A stretch of DNA of 64,000 nt from Prorocentrum cordatum (GCA_963575745.1 CAUYUJ010014327.1:896509-960508), one strand, 5' to 3'; positions 32,030 to 43,738 are shown, counted from the stretch's first letter. Numbers and translations are program-made. Notes: generated by a model from the sequence alone, not told the origin.

Positions 32030-33075
32030 CGGGGCCTCTCTCGGGGCTCTTTTGGGCCTCTTTGGGGTTTCTTGGGGACCTCTTGAAGCCTCCTGGGGGT
32101 CTCCTGGGGCGAAGATCTCGAGATCTCGGTTCACATTCCGGATCCTGGGCCGCGGTTGGGGCCCTCTCGAGACGTCTTGGATGTCCCTTCGGCGCTTTTG
32201 AAGCCTATTGGGCCGTCTTGGGGCGCTTTTGAAGCCTATTGGGCCGTCTTGGGGCGATCCTCTGAGACTCTTGGGGCTTTCTGCAGCGTCGGGAAGCGGA
32301 ACAGGCGGAAATGCAATCAACAACCTATTGAAAATACATGTTTGATTGGTTGGCCTATTAGAGCTCTGCTGGGAGACCTTTCGGAAGCCTCTCGGGTATT
32401 TTGGGGGCCTCTTGATCCGTCTGGAGGCCGTCTTGGGCGTCTTGGACCATCTAGTGGCCTTCGGTCCATCCCGACGCCGTGCCTGAATGTGGGTTAGAGG
32501 CTTCTTGGAAGTTCGTTTGGAATTCGTGGCAGGCTTCCCAGGGACCTCTTGAAGGCAGTTTGGGAAGCCTCCTGGGGGCCGTTTGAGGTGCTCTTGGGGC
32601 GTCGTTTTGGGCCTCTTTGGGGCCTCGTGGGGCCTCTAGCGGGCCTCTAGGGTGCCTCTTGGGCTCTGTTGGGGGCCTCTTGGGGCCTCCTGGGGGCATC
32701 TTGGGGCGGAAGGCTCGAATTATCGGTTCGTGTTCCCCCTCTTGGGCCCCTCATGGGGCCGTCTTAGGACCCTCTTGAGCGATCTTGGGCGCCTCTTGGG
32801 CCGTCTTGGGGCACTCTTGGGCCGTCTTGGAACTCTATTGCGCCGTCGTGGCGCCCTCTTTGGGTGCTCCGTGGGCAGTCTTGAGCTGATATCTGGGGCC
32901 TCGTGGGCTGTCTTGGACCGTCGGAAGCGCGAAACAGAGAGAACACGAGCCACCTGCAAAAACTATCGAACAAACCCTCAAAAACAACCTACTTGGTTCG
33001 CCTCCTGAGTTCCTCGTGGGGAGCCTTTTTGGGCCTCATTGGGGCCTCGTGGGGCCTCTAGGGGGCCTCTAGACG
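32030..33075. repeat. Degenerate CTTGGGGCC repeat block
   Basis: Short units such as TCTTGGGGCCTCTTGGG and GCCGTCTTGGG with no fixed period. They are broken twice by AT-richer inserts at about 32285-32345 and 32930-33000, each beginning GGAAGCG.GAA and containing A-rich runs. Similar inserts interrupt related blocks at 34495, 42200, 43590, 43965, 45060, 46215, 46565 and 46945. Confidence 0.85.
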
Positions 33076-33211
33076 GCGACGAGGACAACGACGTGAACGC
33101 CCTCGAAAGAACAAGCGTTGGACTGCAAATTCCCGCGCCCACACGTCGAAACATCGATACGCGACTAGCTATCCCACAGCAGGAGGCGAGAGAAAGGGAG
33201 GCAGAGGATCA

Positions 33212-33268
33212 GGAGGAGGATCAGGAGGAGGAGGAGGAGGAGGAGGAGGAGGAGGAGGAGGAGGAGGG
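33212..33268. repeat. (GGA)n microsatellite
   Basis: GATCAGGAGGA followed by pure GGA triplets. Confidence 0.9.
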
Positions 33269-33298
33269 GTATCGGAGTCTCACCATGTCATTCCTTTC

Positions 33299-33455
33299 AG
33301 GTCACGAGCGAGTGGCAGGGCCATAGGATTCTCAAAGTTTCAATTTTCCAAGGTCACGAACGTGTGGCAGGTCAATGGGGTTCTCAACAAGTCAGCCCGC
33401 CCAGGGTACGAGTGTGTGGCAGGGCCAAGGAAGTCTCGCCAGGTCAACCTTCCCA
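33299..33455. repeat. Three ~53-bp tandem repeats
   Basis: GGTCACGARCGWGTGGCAGG starts at about 33299, 33352 and 33405. Confidence 0.8.
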
Positions 33456-34255
33456 TGTCGGCCTCAAGAACCCAAAGGGTCCCCCAAGAACACTGAGGAA
33501 TCCAAGTTGGGGAGATACCTCCCCCTCCTCCTCCTCCTCCCTCCTCCTCTTTACCATCCTCGCAAAAAAGAACGGGGGTGTGGAAAAGGAAAGACCATGT
33601 TCGGGGTAAGGGCTGGGCCCGGTGGGGATGGGGCAAGTGGATGGTTTTACAGTCCCCGAGGCCCGCATCTTGTCGAATGGACAGATCACGTCTCGTTTGA
33701 AGCACCCGCCTCAACACGCCCGTAGATGTCCCCCATGCAATGGTACCATAAACTCCTTTTCCAAACAAATGCACGTGTGTTAGCTGTGACGGGCAGCAGC
33801 AAAATGGGCGCGCAATTGACAACAACTTGACAACAGGATACATGAAATCACAACCAACGTGACAAGCACGACGACGACGAATCCCACCAGCACTCTGGGC
33901 AAGGGTAGTTTAGGGTGCCGCCTCGTCCAAACAATCTCTTCTTCATCATCCCTGTCCCCCTGTGGTCATAGGACCCCCTCGCGAGGGGCTGCAGCGTCCA
34001 CGATGCTCCCAGGGACGGGTTCAATATGGTCAACAGCAGTCCAATGATGTATTCCACATGGCGCAACATAGCCCACATTTTGCCGCACTGTCTGGCAACC
34101 AGGGAGCAAGTCAGTTACCAGACGGCGAAGCAGTCGACGCGCCAAATGCGCGCCAACCGCATGCTGCGCCAAACGCGCGCTGAGAATGCAAACGCGACCG
34201 ACCAGCTCATGGATGGAGGGAAGACACGACCGACCAGCTCATGAATGCGGATGAA
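33456..34255. other. Spacer, no supported gene
   Basis: Holds a short TCC tract (33518-33552), a 14-bp palindrome CCCCTCGCGAGGGG at 33975-33988, and a 17-bp direct repeat CGACCGACCAGCTCATG at about 34195 and 34228. Open frames up to 167 codons lack recognisable domains. Confidence 0.35.
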
Positions 34256-34259
34256 TGGA

Positions 34260-34500
34260 AATCGCTGAGCCCATCTTGGGGCGTCCTGGGGTACTCTTGG
34301 ATCTTTTGAGACGACTTGCGCCAGTCTGGGAGCACTCTTGGGCCGTCTTGAGCCGCTCTGGGGCCCTCGTGGGACCATTTTGAGCCGCCTTGGGCCCCTC
34401 TTGGGCCAGCGTGGGCCCTGGGTGGGCCCTATTAGGATTCTGTTCGGCCGTCTGGGGGCGAGCTTGGGGGCCTCTTGGCCCGTCGTGGGCGCCCAGAGGA
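34260..34500. repeat. Degenerate CTTGGGGCC repeat block
   Basis: Same repeat family as 32030-33075, followed by an A-rich insert at about 34495-34550. Confidence 0.8.
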
Positions 34501-34804
34501 GCGGACAAACAAAAATGCGAAACTCATACAAAAATAAATACAAACATCGCTGACGTTGTGCTCCGAGACTCCTGGGCCAGTCAGGGGGGCTGTTTAGATC
34601 GTCTTGAGCCACCTTGCAAGCGCTCGAACTGCGCCTCTGCTCTATTGGTCCGCTCTGGTTTTCTAATTCGTGCCCCATGGAGCTGTTTTGAGCGGCCCGG
34701 GGGGAACCCTGGATGCACCCTGATTCACTTAGGGAGCCTCAGGCTTAGGGCCAGGGTTTGGCAGTGCTTGAAGCCTTAGGCTCTCTTGAGGCTGGAGGGG
34801 TCGT

Positions 34805-34845
34805 CGCGCGCTTCGCGCGCGCTCAGGTTCTGGCGCGTGTCTGCT
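34805..34845 (+). repeat. CGCGCGC-TTC-GCGCGCG hairpin motif, copy 1
   Basis: A perfect 7-bp stem with a TTC loop (34805-34821), followed by CTCAGGTTCTGGCGCGTG. Related copies are at about 42555-42595 and 45441-45475. Confidence 0.65.
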
Positions 34846-34951
34846 GTGTCCTGCAAACGTACGTGCACACATCTATACACCCGTCCGTTCCTACACCAAT
34901 CCAAACATACAGTCGTCCATACATCCCACCTTCTGAAATGGGCGAATACCT

Positions 34952-35045
34952 TCATCAACATCCCACCAGCCCCCTGTGCGACATGTGGTCTAGCGATGTC
35001 TGTCCTCTTCCCAAAACGCTCTTCCCCTTCGGGGAATGGTTTACC
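34952..35045. repeat. Dispersed structured repeat, copy b
   Basis: CCACCAGCCCCCTG with a CCAC/GTGG stem, then CCTCTTCCC and the CTTCCCC-TTC-GGGGAA hairpin at 35021-35036, then GGTTTACCA. It is more diverged than copies a and c. Confidence 0.55.
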
Positions 35046-35124
35046 ACTGTTCCCTATTAATTATCATACCTGCCGATGTGATCTCGCACTGCGTTATCCT
35101 CTTGCACAAGGTGTCTAGAGCTCC

Positions 35125-35895
35125 GACCACTTTATTCCGCGTCGCACACACACCCCGCGTTCCCAGCGCCAGAGTGGGACCCCCGCGCCGTGGCTCTCTG
35201 CCCCGAGCTCCCCCGCCCCAGCGCCCCAGCGGGAGCCCCGCCCACCGCCCCCTCGTCCACGAACGTATTCCTCGTCGCACATCCCCCCCCGTCCCAGAGT
35301 GGGACCCCCGCGCCGTGGCTCTCTGCCCCGAGCCTCCCCGCGTCCCCAGCGCCCCAGCGGGGGACCCCCCCACTGCCCCCTCCGCCACGAACGCTTTATT
35401 CCGCGTCGCACACCCCCCCCTCCCCCCGCGTCCCAGGCGCCAGAGTGGGACCCCCGCGCAGTGGCTCTCTGCCCCGAGCCCCCCCGCGTCGCCAGCGCCA
35501 CAGCCGGGGCCCCGCCCACTGCCCCCTCCGCCGCGAACGTTTTATTCCGCGTCGCGACGCACACCACCTCCCCCACCTCCCTCCCCGCGTCCCAGGCGCC
35601 CCAGTGGGAGCTCCGCCCCGTGCCCCCTCCGCCCCGACAATTTTATTCCGCGTCGCGACGCACGCCACCCCCCCGTCCCCAGCGCCCCAGTTGGACCCCC
35701 GCCCCGTGGCCCTCTGCCCCAAGCCCCGCCCAATGCCCCCTCCGCCCCGACCATTGTATTCCGCGTCGCGACGCACACCACCTCCCCCCCTCTCCTCTCC
35801 GCGCCCCCAGGGCCCCAATGGGACCTCCGCCCCGTGCCCCCTCCGCTCCGAGCACTTTATTCCGCGTCGCGACGCACGCCACCTCCCCCCCTCTC
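35125..35895. repeat. Seven ~100-145-bp C-rich tandem repeats
   Basis: A TTTATTCCGCGTCGC box (variant GTATTCC) recurs at about 35130, 35267, 35396, 35543, 35641, 35756 and 35858. Each is followed by a C-run, CCCAG.GCC and CCCCTCCGCC. Open frames through it are repeat by-products. Confidence 0.85.
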
Positions 35896-36049
35896 CCCAC
35901 CTGGGATTTGGGCCCCGTTGCTGGGCCCCGAGGGCGATGTCTTGCCCCCTCTTCCCCCCTCCTCCTCCTCCACCTCCTCCTCCTCCCCCATCCTTTTTTG
36001 TGCAAGAGCCATGGCACACGTGCCACTTGTTTCGACCGACCGACCGTGC

Positions 36050-36320
36050 CTGGGATGTGCGCTGGACTGGGATGTGTGCTGGGACGTGTGCTGGGACAAG
36101 TGCTGCCTGCGTGAGCTTGGATGTGTGCAGACTGTGCTGCCTCCGTGTGCTGCGATACGTGCTGGGATGTGTGCTGCCTTCGTGTGCTGGGATACGTGCT
36201 GGGGTTTGGCTTTGGTGTGCTGGGGTATCTGGGCCAAAATGTGCGTTGGGATGCGTGCCGCCCCCGTGTGCTGGAATGCGTGCCGTGATACGTGCTGGGT
36301 GTGCTGGGGTCCACCGTGCC
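36050..36320. repeat. GTGCTGGGAT(A/G)C short tandem repeat
   Basis: Degenerate 10-13-bp units such as GTGCTGGGATGT and GTGCTGGGACGT. Confidence 0.8.
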
Positions 36321-36339
36321 CACCCGTCCACCCCCTTCT

Positions 36340-36790
36340 CCCTTCCGACTGACCACCGTGCGCCCCCACCCGCCCTCTCCGCCCCGTGGCCCCCGTCTGC
36401 TTATTCCGACCGACAGACCGTGCCCAACCCCCTCTGCCGGGCACTCCCGCGCCCCTCCGCCCCGTGGCCCCCGTCTGCTTCTTCCGACCGACCGACCTTG
36501 CCCCCCCAGCCCGACCGTGCCGTGCGCCCCCCCCCGCCCTCTCCGCCCCGTGGCCCCCGTCTGCTTATTCCGACCGACCGACCGTGCCCCCTCCCCTGCC
36601 CGACCGTGCCCTCCCGTCCCCCTGCTCCCCCCCGCACACGCCCGCCCCGTGGCCCCCGTCTGCTTCTTCTGACCGACCGTGCCCCCCCTGTCCAACCGTG
36701 CCCTCCCGTCCCCCTGTTCCCCCCCGCACCCCTCCGCCACGTGGCCCCCGTCCGACCTACCCGCCTGCTCCGAGCTCTTGTCGCCGCCGC
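36340..36790. repeat. Five ~80-100-bp C-rich tandem repeats
   Basis: GTGGCCCCCGTCTGCTT at about 36383, 36463, 36548 and 36649, with a variant at 36738. Each is followed by TTCCGACCGACCGACCGTGC or a near match. Confidence 0.85.
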
Positions 36791-37049
36791 CGTCGTCGTC
36801 GCCGCCACCGCCGACGCTCAGAGGGGGAACAGGCACCCATACCGCTACCCTTGTCTCGTTGTTCCCTTTTTTAGCTTCCTGGGAGGCCTCGTCGCCGCCG
36901 CTAGATTCGCCTCGAAATTCCAATCAGAACGCACTCCGGGAGAGGTCCGGGGAGTGGCGGTATTGGGACCTTTTGGTTTCCCCTCGCGCCGCCGATGAAA
37001 TCCAGGGAGAGTGATCGTCGTCCGCCTCGTCGCGACCTCCGGGGCTGTC

Positions 37050-37515
37050 GCAAATGCCCCGAACGACCCGGAGACATTCGCGGAGCCCCCCGCCGAGCGC
37101 CCCAGGCTACCCAAGAGCGCTCAAAGACGCCCGAGAAGACCCAAGACTGCCAAAGCGGCCCCCAGCACGCTCCAAGAGGCCTCAGAAAGGCTTCCGAAGA
37201 AGGCCCCGAGAGGCAAAAATTATTCAGGTGCCTTAGGTTTTGGAAAGACTTCGGCGTTCTCGCCTCGTCGGCTCCCCGACGCTCACAAACGGCCGTGAAG
37301 GCCCCCAATACCGCCCCAACACGGCCCATGAGGGCTCCAAGACGGCCCAGGAGGCGCCACAACGGCCCAAGACGGCCCCAAAGAGGAGCCTAAGAAGAGA
37401 GAGAGAGAGAGAGATAACGCGAATTGGAAATCCGAGCCTTCCGCCCCAAGAGCCCCCCAGAAGCCGAGGCCCCCAAACTGCCTCCAAGACGGCCCCCGAG
37501 AGGCCTCCCACGAGA
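37050..37515. repeat. CTTGGGGCC-family repeat (reverse orientation)
   Basis: CCCAAGACGGCCC and CCAAGAGG units with an insert near 37210-37280, and a GA dinucleotide run at 37396-37413. Confidence 0.75.
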
Positions 37516-37519
37516 TCCC

Positions 37520-37800
37520 AATAAACAGTCCGCAGGCTTCATACCCACAACCCAGGCGCGCTGGCGGGACGGGCCGAAGGCCATTGGATCCGCCGCCCAC
37601 TGCTGATTCATCACAGGGGTGCCCGGCGTGCTAGAAGGCGTGCTGCTGAAGCGTGAGTCCTGCATGAATCGCCAGAAAGTCTCAAACGACAGCGCGATTC
37701 CCAAGTAAATCCGCCGACTCTGTGTGCGTCTCCAGGCGTGTGCGATTGTTTCCCCCATAATCCCCCCCCACCCCCAAACCGGGAATTGGACCCCCCCCAG
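37520..37800 (-). CDS. Weak exon candidate
   Basis: A minus-strand frame reading GGIMGETIAHAWRRTQS, then RRIYLGIALSFETFWRFMQDSR, then MNQQWAADPMAFGPSRQ looks less repetitive than its surroundings. It lacks clear boundaries and continues into CTTGGG repeat. Unrecognised. Confidence 0.2.
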
Positions 37801-37859
37801 CCGCAGACGACCCCTGGGCGAACGCGTCATGGGGGCGCAGAGGGCCCCGGCAAAGGCCA

Positions 37860-38390
37860 AAAAGGCCTTCAGAGACCCTCAAGACGGTCCACGAAGGTCC
37901 TGCATCGCCGAAGAATCATTTCAAGACGCCCACGGTGACAGTTAGACCGCCCAAGATGCCTCCCAAACGCCCCAGGAGGCCTTCAAGAGGCCCCGATGAC
38001 ACAAAAATTGCCCGATTCCCTTCGGAAAACGTATGTTTTTGACATGTTCGTCGTTTGGTCTTTCGCAACGTGCAAGACGGCCCACGAGCTCCCCACAAGA
38101 GCCCCACAACGGCTCGCCAGGGCGCCGAGACGACCAGACAAAACAAAAAACAAGGCCCATGAAGGCCCCAGGGAAAGCGCCAAGAAAAGGCCAAAACGGG
38201 AACCCCGAACAAACACGTTCAGCTTCCGGCTCCAGGACGCCTCCAGGCTGCCGCAAGAAGCCCCCAAGCAAACACCAAGAAGCACCCAGGGGGCCCGAAG
38301 AAAGCTTCAGAACGCCCCCAAGAGCGTCCCAGGACGTTCCTGCGAAGCCCAACATCTGCCTCCAAAATGTTCCTCGAAGACCTCCGAAAA
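37860..38390. repeat. CTTGGGGCC-family repeat (reverse orientation)
   Basis: Degenerate CCAAGA/CCAGGA units with an A-rich insert at about 38000-38075. Confidence 0.7.
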
Positions 38391-38741
38391 AGGCCCTATC
38401 AACCACCCGGATAAAGCTCACACCCGCATGCCACGCACGGCGGGGGGATAAACCGCACGCCATTCGATAATCATGCGCGCACGGCGAAGACTGCGAATGT
38501 CAGCCCCGGAAAATACAACGATCCCAACGAGCACCCCGCGGGTCTCTCACACTGCCGTGGTCCCCCGAGGGCGTTCCGACTAGACCCCACGACACATCCC
38601 TGAGACTGTGACCCAAACCAAGGAGCCTGCACAGGATCTCGAAGACCTGGGTGCACACATGCGTTGCGGCGGTGCTGGAATCGCCCCGACGGCCCCCGAA
38701 GCCCTAGTTGAAGCCCCAAGACAAGATCCTGACTTTTCTTT
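38391..38741. other. Unique spacer, nothing recognised
   Basis: No repeat or gene recognised between the CTTGGG block and the satellite tail. Confidence 0.4.
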
Positions 38742-38884
38742 TTCCCAACCCTCCTGCGTTGGGTTCTCGTTTTGAATAGAGCAGTGCGGTCGCGTCTCCT
38801 CCTTCTCCTCCTCCTTCCCGCCTCGTTCCTCCTTTCCTCTTCCCCCCTGCATCTCACCTTGCTCGTCACCGCGTGTCAGCTTGC
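38742..38884 (-). repeat. Conserved 3' tail of the 101-bp satellite element, copy 2
   Basis: Read on the minus strand: a purine-rich tract, then CACTGCTCTATTCAAAACGA, then CCCAAC/GTTGGG hairpin arms, then GGGAAAAAG. The arms pair despite base changes relative to copies 1 and 3. Confidence 0.8.
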
Positions 38885-38904
38885 CTCCTGCCTGGTCATC
38901 CCTG

Positions 38905-40112
38905 TGCGGGGCTGCGATCTGCGAAACTGTCGCCACTTTCGAGGGCTGCTGGGGGGCCCAGCGGAGTGGGGTCATACTCAGACCCAGATTAGACCTCGCC
39001 ATCCCTGGGGGGGCTGCGATCTGTGAAACTGTCGCCACTTTCGAGGGCTGCTGGTGGGTCCAGCGGAGTGGGGCACCACGGGGACTCAGATTAGACCTCG
39101 CCATCTCTGGGGGTGGCTGCGATCTGTGAAACTGTCGCCACTTTCGAGGGCTGCTGGTGGGTCCAGCGGAGTGAGGCACCACGCGGACTCAGATTAGACC
39201 TCGCCATCTCTGGGGGGCTGCGATCTGTGAAACTGTCGCCACTTTCGAGGGCTGTTGGTGGGTCCAGCGGAGTGAGGCACCACGGGAATTCAGATTCGAC
39301 CTCGTCATCTGTGGGGGCTGCGATCTGTGAAACTGTCGCCACTTTCGAGGACTGCTGGTGGGTCCAGCGGAGTGAGGCACCACGGGGACGGGGACTCCGA
39401 TTAAACCTCGCCATCCCTGGGGGGGCTGCGATCTGTGAAACTGTCGCCACTTTCGAGGGCTGCTGGGGGGCCCAGCGGAGTGAGGCACCAACCACGGGGA
39501 CTCAGAGTAGATCTCGCCATCCCTAGGGGGCTGCGATCTGTGATGTGAAACCGTCGCCACTTTCGAGGGCTGCTGGGGGGCCCAGCGGAATGAGGCCCCA
39601 CGGGGACTCAGATTAGACCTCGCCATCTCTGGGGGGCTGCGATCTGCGAAATTGTCGCCACTTCCGAGGGCTGCTGGGGTGACCAGCAGAGTGAGCCCCC
39701 ACGGGGACTCAGATTAGACCTCGCCGTCGCTGGGGGGGGGGGCTGCGATTTGCGAAATTGTCGCCAGTTTCGAGGGCTGCTGGGGGGGGCAGCGGAGTGG
39801 GGTACTCAGGTTCGACCTCGCCATTCCTGGGGGACTGCGATTTGCGCGAAACCGTCGCAACTTTCTATGGCTGCTGGGGGGCCAGCGGAGTGGGTCCTAC
39901 GCAGACTCAGGCTCGACTTCGCCATCCCCGAAGGGCTGCGATCTGCGAAACTGTCGCCACTTTCGAGGGCTGCTGGAGGGCCCAGCGGAGTGGGGGCATA
40001 TTCGGATTCAGATTAGACCTCGCCATCCTTGGGGGGCTGCGATCTGCGAAACTGTCACCACTTTCGAGGGCTGCTGGGTGGCCCAGCGGAGTGACGTCAT
40101 ACGCGAGCCTGG
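38905..40112 (-). repeat. 101-bp satellite array, copy 2 (minus orientation, about 12 units)
   Basis: GCTGCGATCTGTGAAACTG boxes recur every 101-103 bp (38911, 39013, 39116 and so on). The units are the reverse complement of the family at 2573-4612, with variation in the segment between the CGAGGGCTGCTGG and AGATTAGACCTCGCCAT boxes. Confidence 0.95.
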
Positions 40113-40280
40113 GGCTTTAATCCTCGTTCTTTCGATCGTCGTCCTGTGAGCCGTGCAATGCGTGCGCATCCCATGTAGTTTGCACAGCAATTCACATCGC
40201 CTACAGTATCGTTGGTCCTGCTAATGTTGGCCTACTCCTCTTGCCACTTGATGCACGTGGGTCGGGTACGTCGCAGGGTA
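40113..40280. other. Spacer between satellite elements 2 and 3
   Basis: Unique sequence, AT-richer, nothing recognised. Confidence 0.5.
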
Positions 40281-40387
40281 ATTTCCCAACCCTCCTTGGT
40301 TGGGTATTCGTTTTGAATAGAGCACTGTGGTCGCGTCCCTTCTCCTCCCGCCTCCCGCCTCCTCCTGCCGTCTTTTCGCCGACGAGA
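40281..40387 (-). repeat. Conserved 3' tail of the 101-bp satellite element, copy 3
   Basis: On the minus strand: purine-rich tract, GTGCTCTATTCAAAACGA, then a perfect 7-bp hairpin CCCAACC/GGTTGGG (plus-strand arms 40285-40291 and 40298-40304) and GGGAAA. Confidence 0.85.
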
Positions 40388-41965
40388 GGTGCTGCGATCT
40401 GCGAAACTGCCTCCGCGTTCGAGGGCTGCTGGTGGGTCCTGCGGAATGAGGCACCGCGCGGATCTGAGCGGGACCTCGCCGTCCCTGGGGGGCTGCGATC
40501 TGCGACACTGTCGCCACTTTCGAACGCTGCTGGTGGGTCCTGTGGGGTGAAGCACCGCGGGGATCTGAGCGAGACCTCGCCGTCTCTGGGGGGCTGCTAT
40601 CTGCGAAACTGCCGCCACTTTCGAACGCTGCTGGTGGATCCTGCGGGGTGAGGCACCGCGGGGATCTGAGCGAGACCTCGCCGTCCCTGAGGGGCTGCGA
40701 TCTGCGACACTGTCGCCACTTTCGAACGCTGCTGGTCGGTCCTGCGGAGTGAGGCACCGCGCGGATCTGAGCGAGATCTCGCCGTCCCTGGGGGGGTGCG
40801 ATCTGCGACACTGTCGCCACTTTCGAGGACTGCTGGTGGGTCCTGCGGAATGAAGCACCGCGGGGATCTGAGCGAGACCTCGCTGTCCCTGGGGGGGCTG
40901 CGATCTGCGACACTGTCGCGCGGATCTGAGCGAGACCTCGCCATCCCTGGGGGGCTGCGATCTGCGACATTGTCGCCAGTTTCGAAGGCTGCTGGTGGGT
41001 CCTGCGGAGTGAGGCGCCGCGGGGATCTGAGCGAGACCTCGCCGTCCCTGGGGGGCTGCGTTCTGCGACATTGTCGTCACTTCCGAGGGCTGCTGGTGGG
41101 TCCTGCGGGGTGAGGCACCGCGCGGATCTGAGCGAGACCTCGCCGTCCCTGGGGGTTGCGATCTGTGAAACTGTCACCACTTTCGAGGGCTGCTGGGTGG
41201 CCCAGCGGAGTAAGGCACCGCGCGGATCTGAGCGAGACCTCGCCGTCCCTGAGGGGCTGCGATCTGCGACACTGTCGCCACTTTCGAACGCTGCTGGTGG
41301 GTCCTGCGGAGTGAGGCACCGCGCGGATCTGAGCGAGACCTCGCCGTCCCTGGGGGGCTGCGACCTGCGACACTGTCGCCACCTTCGAGGGCTGCTGGTG
41401 GGTCCTGCGGAGTGAGGCACCGCGGGGATCTGAGCGAGACCTCGCCGTCCTTGGGGGGGTGCGATCTGCGACACTGTCGCCACTTTCGAACGCTGCTGGT
41501 GGGTCCTGCGGAGTGAGGCACCGCGCGGATCTGAGCGAGACCTCGCCGTCCCTGGGGGGCTGCGACCTGCGACACTGTCGCCACCTTCGAGGGCTGCTGG
41601 TCGGTCGTGCGGAATGAGGCACCGCGGGGATCTGAGCGAGACCTCGCTGTCCCTGGGGGGGCTGCGACCTGCGACACTGTCGCCACTTTCGAGGGCTGCT
41701 GGTGGATGCTGCGGAGTGAGGCATCGCGCGGATCTGAGCGAGACCTCGCCATCCCTGGGGGGCTGCGATCTGCGACATTGTCGCCAGTTTCGAGGGCTGC
41801 TGGTGGGTCCTGCGGAGTGAGGCGCCGCGGGGATCTGAGCGAGACCTCGCCGTCCCTGGGGGGCTGCTATCTGCGACGCCGTCGCCACTTTCGAAGGCTG
41901 CTGGTGGTTCCTGCGGAGTGAGGCACCGCGGGGATCTGAGCGAGACCTCGCCGTCCCTGGAGGGG
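40388..41965 (-). repeat. 101-bp satellite array, copy 3 (minus orientation, about 15-16 units)
   Basis: GCTGC(G/T)ATCTGCGA boxes at 40391, 40492, 40593 and 40694 give a strict 101-bp period. The subfamily differs from arrays 1 and 2 in CTGAGCGAGACCTCGCCGTC replacing the AGATTAGACCTCGCCAT box, and in TCCTGCGG replacing CCCAGCGG. A 675-codon minus frame crosses it but changes peptide register every unit. Confidence 0.95.
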
Positions 41966-41970
41966 GAGGG

Positions 41971-42536
41971 ATCGGGGGGGTGTTGGGGGCCTCTGGGGGG
42001 TCCCAGAGGCCTCTCGGAGATCTCTGGAAGCCTCCTGCTCCCGCTCTTGGGTCCATCTTGGGCCCGTTCTGGGGTGGTCTGGGGTTGTCCTGGGCGCCTC
42101 TTCGGCAATCTTGGAGCCTTCTTGGTCCGTCTTGGAGCCGTCCTGAGGGTCTCTTGGGTGGTCTTGGGGCGGTCTTGGGAACATCTTCGGCGCTCTTGGA
42201 CCATTGGAAGCACAAAAACGCGAGAAGCCAAAAACATTGAAAAAACAATGAACATCTACGACTTTGGCCTAATCGGGCCGTCCGGGGACGCCTCGGACCT
42301 CTTTTGGGGACTCTTGGAGGCCACCTGGGAGCCTCGAGAGCCGTCGGAAGGCTGACTTGGGCTGCTCGCGAGCGCGTTGGACCATTCTTTCGAATTCTGG
42401 GGGCTTCTGAGAGGCGTCTTAAGCCCTCCTAAAACGCAATAAAGACTCCCCGGAAAGGCCGGGGGAGCGGTACTGGGAGCGTCCCCGAGATGTGGCGGGG
42501 AGGTGTGGGACCCGGGGCCGGGGGGGCGGTATTTAT
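41971..42536. repeat. ~560-bp duplicated unit A (CTTGGG-rich)
   Basis: Starts ATCGGGGGGGTGTTGGGGGC and ends GGGGCGGTATTTAT. It matches unit B at 43739-44297 along most of its length, with small indels. An A-rich insert with GCGAGAAGCCAAAAACAT lies at about 42205-42245. Confidence 0.88.
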
Positions 42537-42544
42537 TCATAGTA

Positions 42545-42600
42545 TATAGAACCGCGCGCGGGCGCTTCGCGCGCGCTTGGGTTCTGGCGCATGCCATGGC
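42545..42600 (+). repeat. GC hairpin motif, copy 2
   Basis: Follows GTATATAGAACC. GGCGC-TTC-GCGCG is a degenerate stem, then CTTGGGTTCTGGCGCATG matches the sequence after copy 1. Confidence 0.6.
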
Positions 42601-43660
42601 GTTGTTAGCTGCGCGTGCTTTTCGGAAAGGCTCATTCCATGCCTTGCCTTACCTCGTCCTCCAATATTCCTTAAACGTCTTTCCTCGTTAACCCTCCAGG
42701 CTCTCTCGGTTGTCCTCGCTTTTCGTTTATCGTTCTTATCGACTGCCTCCTCTTGCTGGGAATTATGCGGGGGCTTCGAGCTGTTCAGGGCTGGCGTGGG
42801 AAGATATTCAATATGAAGTGGGCTGTCTTGAAATGCACGGGTCTCTTGTGGATCTTCCTGTTTGGGCTGCCTTGAAGGCCTTGGGGCCCGCTTGGGCCCC
42901 TCTTGGGCTCTTCTTCGAAGTTGTGGGGCCGTCTCGACCCTCGGCGCCATGTGAAGCTCTCCCGAAGCCATCCGAAGGAGACCAGCGTGAGATTTACTGA
43001 ATACGGAGAAACCTGAATGGCTTTTGCGTTTGTGGCTCTCTTGGGTCATCTGGGAGGGCCTTTGGGAGTTCCACTGGGGCATCTTGTGGCCCCTGGGGGC
43101 CGCCTGGAAACACCTTGGAGCGTCTTGGATCACTAAGGGGTTATCTTGGCGGCAAGCGGGCGTCGCTTGCTCTGAGTAGAAAGTGCCTGGGATGCAGCGG
43201 CCAGCGCTGTACATGAGTACCTTGGGCTGCAGCTCGCTGGATACTGCTGCGTGAAAGGCGCTGCTACCTTGGGCTGCAGCGCCATGCAATGAAACACCCC
43301 GGCATTACTTATCCCACACGGCACTTGAACGAGAGATGGACATGCTTGGTTCGCGCATGAATGTCTGTCCTGAGTCCTGAATGGATGAGTATATAGCCCA
43401 AATCCAGCATTCCCAGGTTCCTTGGGGCCTTCGGAGACTCCGCGAATCCGCTAAGAAGCCGGGAGGCGCAGCACCGGCCAGATGTCAGGGAATGTGGGAC
43501 CCCCGAGTAGGAGTTCCACTTTGATGAACAAAGGGAATCGCTGGAATTCCCTATCTATTTTTCGAAAATCATCGATCTTTGAGGGTTGGAAGCGGGAGAA
43601 CGTGAGAAGGCGAAGAACATTTGAAAAAACACCGGAAATCAACGATTTGACCCTCTTTAG
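42601..43660. other. Spacer, no supported gene
   Basis: Includes a diffuse CTTGGG patch at 42840-43140 and a duplicated ACCTTGGGCTGCAGC box at about 43220 and 43267. No recognisable coding sequence. Confidence 0.35.
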
Positions 43661-43738
43661 GCTCTCTCGGGACGGCTCTCGCAGCTCTCTTGGGCTGTTC
43701 TTGGAGCCTCGTCGGGATCTTTTTGGGGCCTCTCAGGG

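Noticed and set aside
33340-33843. 167-codon minus frame
   Set aside because: It reads through the 53-bp tandem repeats and a TCC tract, with no recognisable domain or splice support.
40221-42248. A 675-codon minus frame over satellite array 3
   Set aside because: The 101-bp unit changes peptide register each repeat, so no repeat-level protein conservation exists. It is open because the DNA is stop-poor.
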